Below are positions 52,616 to 60,463 of a stretch of 64,000 nt of DNA, piece after piece. A program made the translations under genes and the position numbers. Origin of the DNA: Pseudonocardia xinjiangensis (GTDB lineage Bacteria > Actinomycetota > Actinomycetes > Mycobacteriales > Pseudonocardiaceae). Location of the stretch: positions 62,001-126,000 of the forward strand of contig NZ_JAAXKY010000002.1 of the NCBI RefSeq assembly GCF_012911925.1, read 5' to 3'. Below the pieces are notes generated by a model, which was given only the letters and a program-made list of their open reading frames with translations, searched no databases and had not been told where the DNA came from. Numbering within the stretch: position 1 is the stretch's first letter; each line of letters starts with the position of its first letter.

Positions 52616-53626
52616 TCAGCCCGATGGCGGAAGCTCCGGCCACACCAGGGCAGCTGATCCCCACGTGGCACCGCCGCCGAAGGCGGCGACTGCGAGCTTG
52701 TGGCCGGCCCGCAGGTCCCCGGCTGCCGCCGCTTCGGCCAGAGCGATCGGGATCGACGCGGCGGCCGTGTTGCCGACCCGGTCGAGGTTGACGAGGGTGC
52801 GTTCGGCGGGGATGCCGAGCCGGGCGGCGGTGGCCTCGAGGATGCGCCGGTTGGCCTGGTGGCCGACGAACCAGTCGACGTCCCGCACCGACCAGCCGAC
52901 CCTGGAGAGCACGGTGGCGGTGGAGGCGGTCATGTGCGCGACCGCGTGCCGGTAGACGGCCTGGCCCTGCATCGCGAAGAAGCCGTCCGCGGGGTCCGCG
53001 CTGATGGGTTGCCTTGACCCGCCGCTGCGGACCTGGATCAGCTGCTGCAGGCCCCCGTCACTCCCGAGCTCGACGTCGAGGATGCCGCAGCCACCGGGCT
53101 CCGCCCGCAGCACGACCGCGCCCGCCCCGTCACCGAAGAGGAACGCGGTCGCCCGGTCCGCGGGGTCGACGATCGTCGAGAACGTGTCCACGCCGATCAG
53201 GAGGGCCGAGCCGGCTGCCCCGGACCGAAGCATGCCGGTGGTCACCGCGAGCCCGTAGACGAACCCGGAGCAGACGGCGTTCAGGTCGAACGCGGGAACC
53301 GCGCCGAGCCCGAGCCGGCTGCTCACCGCAGGTGCCGAGGCGGGGCAGGGATGGTCCGGCGTCGTGGTCGCGAGGACCACGAGGTCGACCGCCTGCATCC
53401 CGGCCGATGCCAGCGCTCTCGCTCCGGCCTCGACGGCGAGGTCCGATGTCGCCGTCCCGGGGTCGACGACGTGCCGCTGCCGGATGCCCGTGCGGGTCCT
53501 GATCCACTCGTCGGACGTGTCGAGGTGCTGGGCCAGCTCGGCGTTCGTGACCACTCGCGGGGGCAGGGCGTGGCCGATGCCGGCCACCACGACACCCTGC
53601 GCCGCCGTCTCGGGGGTGCCCGTCAT
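52616..53626 (-). CDS. FabH-like beta-ketoacyl-ACP synthase III
   Basis: 336 residues, ATG 53626. The thiolase-fold triad is complete: C119 in FDLNAVCSGFVYGL, H256 in VGHQANRRILE, N286 in DRVGNTAAASIP. KAS III enzymes condense an acyl-CoA or acyl-ACP with malonyl-ACP, or in secondary metabolism form esters or transfer acyl groups. As the last gene of a ten-gene operon and its only ketosynthase, it would do a single condensation or an acyl-transfer step, not iterative elongation. Overlaps the FAD enzyme stop by 4 bp. Confidence 0.92.
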   Translation of the reverse strand: MTGTPETAAQGVVVAGIGHALPPRVVTNAELAQHLDTSDEWIRTRTGIRQRHVVDPGTATSDLAVEAGARALASAGMQAVDLVVLATTTPDHPCPASAPAVSSRLGLGAVPAFDLNAVCSGFVYGLAVTTGMLRSGAAGSALLIGVDTFSTIVDPADRATAFLFGDGAGAVVLRAEPGGCGILDVELGSDGGLQQLIQVRSGGSRQPISADPADGFFAMQGQAVYRHAVAHMTASTATVLSRVGWSVRDVDWFVGHQANRRILEATAARLGIPAERTLVNLDRVGNTAAASIPIALAEAAAAGDLRAGHKLAVAAFGGGATWGSAALVWPELPPSG

Positions 53627-54987
53627 CGTGCCCTCGTTCCGGCGTGATCTCGCGCAGCAGGCAGCGGGGCCGTCGCGCCGGGTCGCAGCACGGCGGCGAG
53701 GACGGCCGGCGCGAGGAGGGCCGCCGGCGGGTCCACCAGGTTGGCCACGCGCAGGAACGCCCGCGCGACGGCAGGACTGCGATGGGCGGCCAGCTGCACG
53801 CGGCGGACGTAGGTGTCCAGTACCCGTGCGAGCAGCGGCCGGGTGCCGTCGACCTCGGGAAGGGCGAGGTCGGACCGGGTGGCGATGTCCCACACCCTCC
53901 GGCAGACGGGCGCGAGCGCGCGATAGTAGCTCCCGGCGTCGAGGGGTCCGGGTGCGGCGAGCCACTCCCGCAGCACCAGCGCCTGCTGGGCGGCGAGCGA
54001 CATGCCCTGCGCGTAGAGCGGGTTGACGCTGCACACGGCGTCCCCGATCGCCACGACGCCCGCCGCCGGCGCGGGCAGCCGGTCGTAGCGCCGCCACCGG
54101 GACCCGCGGAACCGGAAGGGCACCGGGTCGGTGACCGGCTCGGCGTCCGCGATGAGCTCTGCGATGTCGGGGACGGGCAGGGTCGCGGCCCACGCCGTGA
54201 ACCCGGCGGCGTCGGCGGGTGGCGCGTCGCCGAGGATCCCCGCGAGGGTCACCTGCCACCGGTCACCCTCCACGGCGAGGGCTCCGCCGCCGCGGGAGCG
54301 AGGGATCGTGGACACGATGACGCTGAGCCGGCCGCCGAGCTGGTCCGTGCGCCGCCGGTAGAGCCGCGTGGCGTAGGCGAGGTCGACGTCGACGCGGTCC
54401 TCGACGGGTGCCGGTTCGCCCAGCGTGGTGAGCCAGGCCGGCAGCCGGGAGCTGCGGCCGGAGGCGTCGACGACCAGCCGGGCGTCGATCGTCTGCTCGC
54501 CGGTCGCCCGGCGTACCCGCACTCCTCCGACGGCTCCGTGGGGTCCGCGCACGAGCCCGACGGCGGTGGCAGGCGGCGCGAACGCGACGCCGGGCAGGGC
54601 TGCCGTGCGGGCCCGGAGCACCTGCTCGAGCAACGGCCGGGTGGACAGCACCGACCGCAGGCCGGTGGACGTGGCGTGGAGCCGGCGGCCGTGCAGGTAC
54701 CAGCTCGTGTCGCGCAGCGGCTCGCCGTCCGCTGCGCCCGCCGCCACCAGCTCGTCGGTGAGGCCGGGGTGCAGCTCCTCGATGATCCGCCTGCCGCCGT
54801 CGAGCAGTCCGTGCAGGTGCGCCCCCTGCGGCACTCCGCGCCGCACCAGGCCGACCGTGGTGTCGCCGTCCCGCTCCACGATTGTCACGCCGTCGAACGC
54901 GCCGCTGAGCACTCGGGCCGACAGGAGCCCGGCGATCCCGGCGCCCAGCACCACGGCGTGGCCCCGTCCCGCCGCCGTCCTGGTCAC
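53623..54987 (-). CDS. FAD-dependent oxidoreductase (geranylgeranyl-reductase/halogenase-like fold)
   Basis: 454 residues from GTG 54987. Dinucleotide motif AVVLGAGIAGLLSARVLS, Glu-binding VTIVERD, LVVDASGRSSRLPAWL and the GD motif GVVAIGDAVCSVNPLYAQGMSLAAQQALVL. Lacks the WxWxIP motif of tryptophan halogenases. This subgroup appears as epoxidases, reductases or halogenase-like enzymes in lipid and polyketide loci. Coupled by 4-bp overlaps on both sides, so certainly part of the operon. The reaction is unknown; epoxidation or reduction of an unsaturated acyl chain would fit the two desaturases. Confidence 0.85.
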   Translation of the reverse strand: MTRTAAGRGHAVVLGAGIAGLLSARVLSGAFDGVTIVERDGDTTVGLVRRGVPQGAHLHGLLDGGRRIIEELHPGLTDELVAAGAADGEPLRDTSWYLHGRRLHATSTGLRSVLSTRPLLEQVLRARTAALPGVAFAPPATAVGLVRGPHGAVGGVRVRRATGEQTIDARLVVDASGRSSRLPAWLTTLGEPAPVEDRVDVDLAYATRLYRRRTDQLGGRLSVIVSTIPRSRGGGALAVEGDRWQVTLAGILGDAPPADAAGFTAWAATLPVPDIAELIADAEPVTDPVPFRFRGSRWRRYDRLPAPAAGVVAIGDAVCSVNPLYAQGMSLAAQQALVLREWLAAPGPLDAGSYYRALAPVCRRVWDIATRSDLALPEVDGTRPLLARVLDTYVRRVQLAAHRSPAVARAFLRVANLVDPPAALLAPAVLAAVLRPGATAPLPAARDHAGTRAR

Positions 54988-56660
54988 GGGTACAGCCCCT
55001 CGACCTGCGCCCGGAACGCGTCCTCGATGACGTCGCGGCGCATCTTGAGTGTTGGTGTCAGGTGTCCGGCGGTGACGGTGAAGTCCTCCGTCAGGACCGC
55101 GAACCGGCGGATCGACTCGGCCCGCGACACGAGCTCGTTCGCGGCGTCGACGGCGCTCGTGAGCTCGGCGCGCAGCTCGGGATCGGCGACGAGCGAGGCC
55201 GGATCGGCGGCCCGGTGGTGGCGTCGCGCCCAGGCCAGCACCGCCGCGTGGTCCAGGGCCAGCAACGCGGTGACGTAGGGGCGGCCCTCGGCCACGACCA
55301 TGGCGCTCGCGACGAGCGGGTGCAGCCGCAGCCGGTCCTCCAGCGGCACGGGCGCCACGTTCTTGCCGCCCGTGGTCACGAGGATCTCCTTGCGCCGCCC
55401 CGTGATCCGCAGGAACCCGTCGGGGTCGAGTGCGGCGAGGTCTCCGGTGTGGAGCCACCCGTCCTCGGCGGGCTGCGGGTCGGGCCAGTAACCGGGGGAG
55501 ACCTGCCGGCCACGGACGAGCAGCTCGCCGTCCTCGGCGATCGCGACGGTCGTGCCCGGCACCGGGCGCCCCACCGTCCCGATCCGGTTGGTCGCGGGGA
55601 TGTTGACCGACACGGCGGTGGCCGACTCCGTCAGCCCGTAGGCCTGCAGGACGGTGACACCGTGACCGGCGAAGAACTCGGCGATCGGTGCGTCGAGCCG
55701 GGCGCCCCCACAGATGACGTGGCGCAACGCCGTGCCGAGCATGGGGTGCCGGCCCGGAGGCCCGCCTGCCGCGACGATGCCCTTGCGCAGCTTCTCCAGC
55801 GCGTAGGGCACCACGGCGAGCCAGGTCGGCTCGAACGCGGCGAGCTGACCGACCATCTCCGGCACGCCGGGGGCGAGCGCGGTGCGGGAACCGCTGTAGA
55901 GGCCTGCCTGCAGGACGGTGCGTCCGAAGACATGGGCGAGCGGGAGCCCGACGATGGTCGCGGGCTGTCCTGCGTCCCGGTCGGCGAACAGTTCCGTGCA
56001 GTGCTCCACCACCGCAGCGGCGGCCGCGAACAGGTTGCGGTGGGTCAGGACGCAGCCCTTGGGCAGAGCCGTCGTGCCCGAGGTGTAGACGATGCTCGCG
56101 ACGGAGGAGGCGCGCACCGCTGCCCGTGCCGCGGTGGGGTCGGCGGGTTCCACGGCCCCCCAGCCGCCGGGGTCGCGGTCCGGCTCGACGAGCCCGTCCA
56201 GCGAGAGCAGCGCGACGCCGCCGCGTACCTCGCCGGGAACATCGCCCTCCCGTCCGTCCTCGGCCAGGCAGGCGGTCGCCCCGCTGTCGGTGAGGATATG
56301 GCGCATCTGCGCGGGCGAGGACGTCGGGAAGATCGGCACGGTGATCAGGCCGACCAGCGCGGCGGCCAGGTCGGCGACCGCCCACGCGTAGCTCGTGCGG
56401 CCGAGGATCGCCACCCGGTCGCCGGGGCGCAGGCCCCGGCCGAGCAGCCGGGCCGCGGAGGCGGCGACGTCGTCGTGCAGCTGGGCCCAGGTCCGGTCCT
56501 CCCATCCGTCGGGCCCGAGCCGGGACAGCGCGACCGCATCAGGGTCGCGGGCGAGCCCGAGGTCGAGCAGGTGGGCCAGACCGACGTCGTCGGGCAGGTC
56601 GGGCCCGCCCGGGTTCGTGGAGGTCAGGGCGGCCGGGGCGGCCTGCACGGGAGTGCTCAC
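54984..56660 (-). CDS. Long-chain acyl-CoA synthetase
   Basis: About 558 residues from GTG 56660 (GAGG eight bases before); GTG 56678, overlapping the thioesterase stop, is the alternative. ANL-family motifs: IVYTSGTTALPKGCVLTHRN (A3), QAYGLTESA (A5), LHTGDLAALDPDGFLRITGRRKEI (A7/A8) and LTPTLKMRRDVI with the late Lys (A10). Similar to FadD15-type enzymes. Two acid-activating enzymes in one operon (this and the fatty acyl-AMP ligase) suggest two different acyl inputs, or one for import and one for loading the ACP. Confidence 0.9.
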   Translation of the reverse strand: MSTPVQAAPAALTSTNPGGPDLPDDVGLAHLLDLGLARDPDAVALSRLGPDGWEDRTWAQLHDDVAASAARLLGRGLRPGDRVAILGRTSYAWAVADLAAALVGLITVPIFPTSSPAQMRHILTDSGATACLAEDGREGDVPGEVRGGVALLSLDGLVEPDRDPGGWGAVEPADPTAARAAVRASSVASIVYTSGTTALPKGCVLTHRNLFAAAAAVVEHCTELFADRDAGQPATIVGLPLAHVFGRTVLQAGLYSGSRTALAPGVPEMVGQLAAFEPTWLAVVPYALEKLRKGIVAAGGPPGRHPMLGTALRHVICGGARLDAPIAEFFAGHGVTVLQAYGLTESATAVSVNIPATNRIGTVGRPVPGTTVAIAEDGELLVRGRQVSPGYWPDPQPAEDGWLHTGDLAALDPDGFLRITGRRKEILVTTGGKNVAPVPLEDRLRLHPLVASAMVVAEGRPYVTALLALDHAAVLAWARRHHRAADPASLVADPELRAELTSAVDAANELVSRAESIRRFAVLTEDFTVTAGHLTPTLKMRRDVIEDAFRAQVEGLYP

Positions 56661-56670
56661 TCCGGCCGCC

Positions 56671-57138
56671 TCAGACACCGAGCAGCTCGGGCGCGACGGC
56701 CAGCTCGCGCAGCCGCTCACGCGGACGCTCCACCAGCCGGCGCCGGGACAGGTCGAGCAGCCCGGAGACGCTGGTGACCTCGGCGGCGAGCACCCCGTCG
56801 GTCCGGGTCACGCGCTGGACGATGCGGGCGGTCTTGCGCTCGCCCCAGTGGAACTCGCAGCCGACGTCGACGACGTCTCCGTAGCGCAGCTCGTGCCGGT
56901 AGCTGATCGTGGTCTCCAGCATCGCGGGCATGACGCCCGCGGTGAGCAGGCGGTCGACCGTGAGCCCGGCCTCGGCCAGGCACTCCCAGCGGGCCTGCTC
57001 CGCGTACTGCATGTACACGGTGTGCGCGACGTGGCCGAGCGCGTCGATCTCGTAGCCGCGCACGGCGAAGCGGGACAGGTGAGGGTGCTCCGCACCGGCG
57101 AGCTTCTGCGGGGCGGCGGTCTCAGGGTCAGCGGTCAT
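56671..57138 (-). CDS. Hotdog-fold acyl thioesterase (4HBT type)
   Basis: 155 residues, ATG 57138. 4-hydroxybenzoyl-CoA-thioesterase-like pattern: RGYEIDALGHVAHTVYMQYAEQARWECLAEAG (the Asp-x-x-G-H-V-x-x-x-x-Y segment) and ETTISYRHELRYGDVVDVGCEFHWGERKTARI. Such proteins hydrolyse acyl-CoA or acyl-ACP. Coupled to the desaturase gene above it by 4 bp. It could release the finished acid or proofread the ACP; a second hotdog protein is five genes upstream. Confidence 0.88.
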   Translation of the reverse strand: MTADPETAAPQKLAGAEHPHLSRFAVRGYEIDALGHVAHTVYMQYAEQARWECLAEAGLTVDRLLTAGVMPAMLETTISYRHELRYGDVVDVGCEFHWGERKTARIVQRVTRTDGVLAAEVTSVSGLLDLSRRRLVERPRERLRELAVAPELLGV

Positions 57139-58040
57139 CGCGGGCCTCCGGTGGGAACGGCGAGGGTGCGGCAGGAGTCGACGAAGCGGACGAGCTCGTC
57201 GAGCGGATCCGTACGGACGTCGACGGCGCGGTCGATCACGGAGATGAGGTGCTCGTAGGCGTCGGTGTGGTCGTAGCGGGCCACGTCGGCGATCCGCAGG
57301 GCCCATCGCCAGTAGCCCCGGACCGTGCCGGCAAGGGGCATCCGGAAGTCGGCGATCACGTCGCGGACCGGCCCGGCGACGCGGTCGCCGTGCACACGCA
57401 GGTACCTGCTCACCACGTCGGCGAAGAACGTGAAGTGGCGGGCCTCGTCCCGCGAGAGCCGCGTGAGCAGGTCGGCGAGCACCGGATCGGCGACGTCCGC
57501 CCGCAGCTGCTGGTAGTAGATCTGGGTCGCCTTCTCCTGCACCAGCGCGTAGGTGAAGAACTGCACCGGGTGCTCGAACGGCAGGGTGAACGGCGCCCGG
57601 CCGTATCCGGTGAGGTCGGCGCGCAGCGCATCGCGCTCGCGCATCCCGGCCGCCCGCTGGTAGCGGGCCAGCGCGCGGGCGTGCGTGTCCTCCTCGGCGG
57701 CCCACCGCACCGTGAAGTGGTAGAGCTCGCGGTGGTGGGTGAAGACGGCGGGGTCGACGCGGGAGTCCAGCGGGAAGTGCCGGTGGTAGATGTCGAAGTA
57801 GCCGGGCAGGTGGTCCTCGATCACCGTGACGAACTCGACGGCCGAGCGCTGGCCGTCGGTCAGGCGGTCGGCGTCCGCCGATGCCCAGTCCAGGCTTCGT
57901 TCGGCGTCCCAGCGCCGCTCGGGCGGCAGGGCGGCGAGGAAGGTGTCCACCGCTTCGCCGAGCTGGTCGGTGGTGATCAGCTCCGCGCGCCAGCGCTCCG
58001 GCTCGTGATGCGCCGCGGCCGGCCGGTCCTCGACGGTCAT
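57135..58040 (-). CDS. Diiron acyl-ACP desaturase-like enzyme (ferritin fold)
   Basis: 301 residues, ATG 58040. It has the complete diiron ligand set of soluble acyl-ACP desaturases: E75 in VIEDHL, E117-x-x-H120 in WAAEEDTHARAL, E169 in VQEKATQ and E199-x-x-H202 in SRDEARHFTFF. Spacing matches plant and mycobacterial (DesA) desaturases. It would introduce a double bond, or another oxidative change, in a chain bound to the operon's ACP, using ferredoxin from elsewhere. A second, diverged copy of the fold lies in the same operon. Confidence 0.88.
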   Translation of the reverse strand: MTVEDRPAAAHHEPERWRAELITTDQLGEAVDTFLAALPPERRWDAERSLDWASADADRLTDGQRSAVEFVTVIEDHLPGYFDIYHRHFPLDSRVDPAVFTHHRELYHFTVRWAAEEDTHARALARYQRAAGMRERDALRADLTGYGRAPFTLPFEHPVQFFTYALVQEKATQIYYQQLRADVADPVLADLLTRLSRDEARHFTFFADVVSRYLRVHGDRVAGPVRDVIADFRMPLAGTVRGYWRWALRIADVARYDHTDAYEHLISVIDRAVDVRTDPLDELVRFVDSCRTLAVPTGGPR

Positions 58041-58891
58041 CGCCCGTTCCGCAGCGTCAGGCCGTAGTGCTTCGTCGTGAAGCCCCATCCGGCGTTCGCG
58101 ATCTCCAGGTAGTGGGTGAGCCGCGTGGCCAGGCCGTCCTCCAGCGCGTCCAGCCGGTCGGCCGCCGCGGCCACGTTCGCGATCCAGGCGTCGATGGTGC
58201 GCCGGTAGTGATCGGTGAGGTCGTCGACGGCCACCACCGCGAAGCCGGCGGTCTCCGCCGCCGCCACCAGCTCCGACAGCGGCCGCAGCCGGCCGTTGCC
58301 GAAGATCGTGTTCCGGACGTAGTCCGTGCCCGGACGGGCGTCGAACTCGGCCTGGACCGCCGGGGTGCGGAAGCAGCTCTCGGAGACGTAGAAGCGGCCA
58401 CCGCGGCGCAGCATCCGGCGGGTGCGCGTGAACACCGCGGGCAGGTCGGTCATGTGGATCACGGACCCGAGTGCGGCCGCGGCGTCGAAGCTGCCGGCGG
58501 GCGCGTCGAACTCCTCGAACACGCCGTGGTGCACCCGGACCCGGTCGGCGAGCCCCCGCCCCGCCGCCGTGGCGACGATGTGGTCGCGCTGCCGGGCCGC
58601 GGGCGTGACTCCGGTGACCGTGCAGTCGTAGCGGCCCGCCAGGAACAGCGTGAGGGCGCCCCAGCCGCACCCGATGTCGAGCACGCGTCCGCCGTCGCTG
58701 ATGCCGATCCGGTCGGCGACGAAGCGGAGCTTGTGCCGCTGCGCGGCGGCGAGGTCGTCGCCGTCCCGCAGGTACAGCCCGGAGCTGTACTTGCGCATCG
58801 GGTCGAGGAACTGCTCGAACACGGCGGGGTCGAGGTCGTAGTGCTGGTTCGTCGCGTGGGCGGGTCCCTCTGCCGCGACCGTCGCAGTCAC
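58037..58891 (-). CDS. SAM methyltransferase of cyclopropane-fatty-acid synthase type
   Basis: 284 residues, GTG 58891. Starts with HYDLDPAVFEQFLDP and YSSGLYLRDGDDLAAAQRHKL, as CFA/mycolic-acid cyclopropane synthases do, then the SAM motif VLDIGCGWGALTLFLAG and GVTPAARQRDHI. The first loop, the MFEHVG-like segment that usually holds the bicarbonate-binding Glu/His, reads AALGSVIHMTDL here. It may therefore methylate or cyclopropanate a double bond made by the desaturases, or act on a hydroxyl. Tightly coupled within the operon, next to the ACP. Confidence 0.88.
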   Translation of the reverse strand: MTATVAAEGPAHATNQHYDLDPAVFEQFLDPMRKYSSGLYLRDGDDLAAAQRHKLRFVADRIGISDGGRVLDIGCGWGALTLFLAGRYDCTVTGVTPAARQRDHIVATAAGRGLADRVRVHHGVFEEFDAPAGSFDAAAALGSVIHMTDLPAVFTRTRRMLRRGGRFYVSESCFRTPAVQAEFDARPGTDYVRNTIFGNGRLRPLSELVAAAETAGFAVVAVDDLTDHYRRTIDAWIANVAAAADRLDALEDGLATRLTHYLEIANAGWGFTTKHYGLTLRNGR

Positions 58892-59157
58892 GACGGGCCG
58901 CCATCGAGCGCGGCGGACACCACGTCACTGACCTGCTCGACGGTGCTGACCCCGAAGACGTCCTCGTCCTCCAGCTCGATGTCGTAGCGCTGCTCGATCT
59001 TCGCGATGATCCGCAGGACCTTGATCGAGTCGGCGCCCTCGACCGTTCGCAGGTCGGTGTCGGTGCGGAGGTCGGCAGCGGCGACCCCGAGCACCTCGGC
59101 GACGATCTCGACGACGGATCCGGTGATCTCGGCACGGGCGATTTCGGACGTGGTCAT
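58888..59157 (-). CDS. Acyl carrier protein
   Basis: 89 residues, ATG 59157. Acidic four-helix ACP with the phosphopantetheine site S44 in VEGADSIKVLRII; the usual DSL is DSI here, as in several dedicated secondary-metabolism carriers. Helix III ends DVFGVSTVEQVSDVV. It is the expected substrate carrier for the fatty acyl-AMP ligase, both desaturase-like enzymes, methyltransferase and FabH-like enzyme. A dedicated ACP separates this pathway from general fatty acid synthesis. Confidence 0.93.
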   Translation of the reverse strand: MTTSEIARAEITGSVVEIVAEVLGVAAADLRTDTDLRTVEGADSIKVLRIIAKIEQRYDIELEDEDVFGVSTVEQVSDVVSAALDGGPS

Positions 59158-59645
59158 GTCGGGTCCTCTCCTCGGGGGCTGGTGCGGGGAAGCCCGGCGT
59201 CGTCGGCGGGCACCGGCCGGTAGCCGGCGGTGGCGGTGGCCATGAGCTCGCCGTGCACGTCACGGACCTCGGCCCGGCCGGCGATCGTCCCGTCCGGGGC
59301 ACCGGTGATCCAGGCGTGGCAGCTGTAGCGGCCGCCGATGGCGACGACGCCGACGTAGCGCATGCGCAGGCTGGTGGTCACCGCCACCGTGCCGTGGCGC
59401 AGCACCACGAGATTGCCCATCGTCTCGTCGCAGACCAGCGCGACGATCCCGCCGTGCAGGACCCCCGGATAGGACTCGAAGCGCCGGTCCAGGCACAGGT
59501 CCGTGACGATGCCGCTGTCGCTGCCGGGGCGGAAGCGCAGCCCGAGACCGACGGGGTTGGCCGGCGCGCAGCCGAAGCAGTGGGAGTCGGCGCGACCGGC
59601 CCACGGCAGCGTCAGCTCGGCGCCGGGTGCGGCGAGATCCGTCAT
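59154..59645 (-). CDS. PaaI-type hotdog thioesterase
   Basis: 163 residues, ATG 59645. DSHCFGCAPANPVGLGLRF at the N-terminus and YPGVLHGGIVALVCDETMGNLVV in the hotdog helix (the HGG motif) identify the PaaI/UPF0152-like group, which hydrolyses CoA or ACP thioesters. With the 4HBT protein it gives the operon two hotdog enzymes of different subclasses. It could alternatively act as a dehydratase-like hotdog, but no such motif is visible. Confidence 0.88.
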   Translation of the reverse strand: MTDLAAPGAELTLPWAGRADSHCFGCAPANPVGLGLRFRPGSDSGIVTDLCLDRRFESYPGVLHGGIVALVCDETMGNLVVLRHGTVAVTTSLRMRYVGVVAIGGRYSCHAWITGAPDGTIAGRAEVRDVHGELMATATAGYRPVPADDAGLPRTSPRGEDPT

Positions 59646-60463
59646 CCGAGAGCCCCCGCGAGCGCCCGGCGCACCTTGCCGTTGCTGCCCAGGTCGAGCC
59701 CGGTGAGGCTGCCGAAGGTCTTGCGGATCTTGGCCTGCAGCTCGTCCAGCTCGCCCTGGGCGGCCATGCGGTCGAGGAACAGCTGGAACCCGGTGTCGAT
59801 CGTCTCGTGGCCGGACAGCGCGTCGAGACCCGACTTGAACACGCTCACCGGATGCTTGATCTTCTCGTCGGCGGTGTAGAAGTACAGCGTCTCCAGCACG
59901 GAGGCGAGCTCCTCGGGGTGCGCAGCGAGGCGAACGGCGGCGAAGTGCCGGAACTCGCGAGCATGCCCCGCCTCGTCCCGGCTGGCCCGCAGCAGCAGGT
60001 CGGCCAGCACCGGTTCCCGCACCCATGCCGACACCGAGCGGTACACGTGGTTGACGGTCAGTTCGGAGATGATGTTGGTGGCGAGCGTGGCCGACCGCGT
60101 GCTGCCGGGTTCGTAGGGCGCCCGCATGGCTGCCACCGCCCGCGAGTCCACGCTCTCCCCGACGGCCTGCAGATACGAGGTGAACCCGTAGTGGTGCTGC
60201 ACCTCCTGGTATCCCCAGATCACCGCGAAGGCCGAGAAGTCGTAGTCGTCGATGAACTCGTTCATGAATCCGTGCACCGCTGCGATCACGTTCGACTCGC
60301 CCATCACGGCGCTCTTCACGAGCGTGATGTACTCCGGCCGCACAAGACCGCGGTCGATGTCGTCGAGCGCGATCTCGGAGAAGCGCCAATGGCTCCGGTC
60401 GTAGTGCCGGAACACTCCGAGGCTGTGCATCTCCTGCATCGTGGGGACGGTCTCGGTCGTCAT
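59642..60463 (-). CDS. Second ferritin-fold diiron oxygenase/desaturase
   Basis: 273 residues, ATG 60463. Ligands: E56 in VMGESNVI, E87-x-x-H90 in WGYQEVQHHYGF, E134 in IISELTVNH, E164-x-x-H167 in SRDEAGHAREF, again the full set. Sequence around the second and fourth helices differs clearly from the 57.1-kb enzyme, so it is not a recent duplicate and likely attacks another position or makes another change, for example a second double bond, triple bond, hydroxylation or decarboxylation. Second gene in the operon, directly after the fatty acyl-AMP ligase. Confidence 0.85.
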   Translation of the reverse strand: MTTETVPTMQEMHSLGVFRHYDRSHWRFSEIALDDIDRGLVRPEYITLVKSAVMGESNVIAAVHGFMNEFIDDYDFSAFAVIWGYQEVQHHYGFTSYLQAVGESVDSRAVAAMRAPYEPGSTRSATLATNIISELTVNHVYRSVSAWVREPVLADLLLRASRDEAGHAREFRHFAAVRLAAHPEELASVLETLYFYTADEKIKHPVSVFKSGLDALSGHETIDTGFQLFLDRMAAQGELDELQAKIRKTFGSLTGLDLGSNGKVRRALAGALG

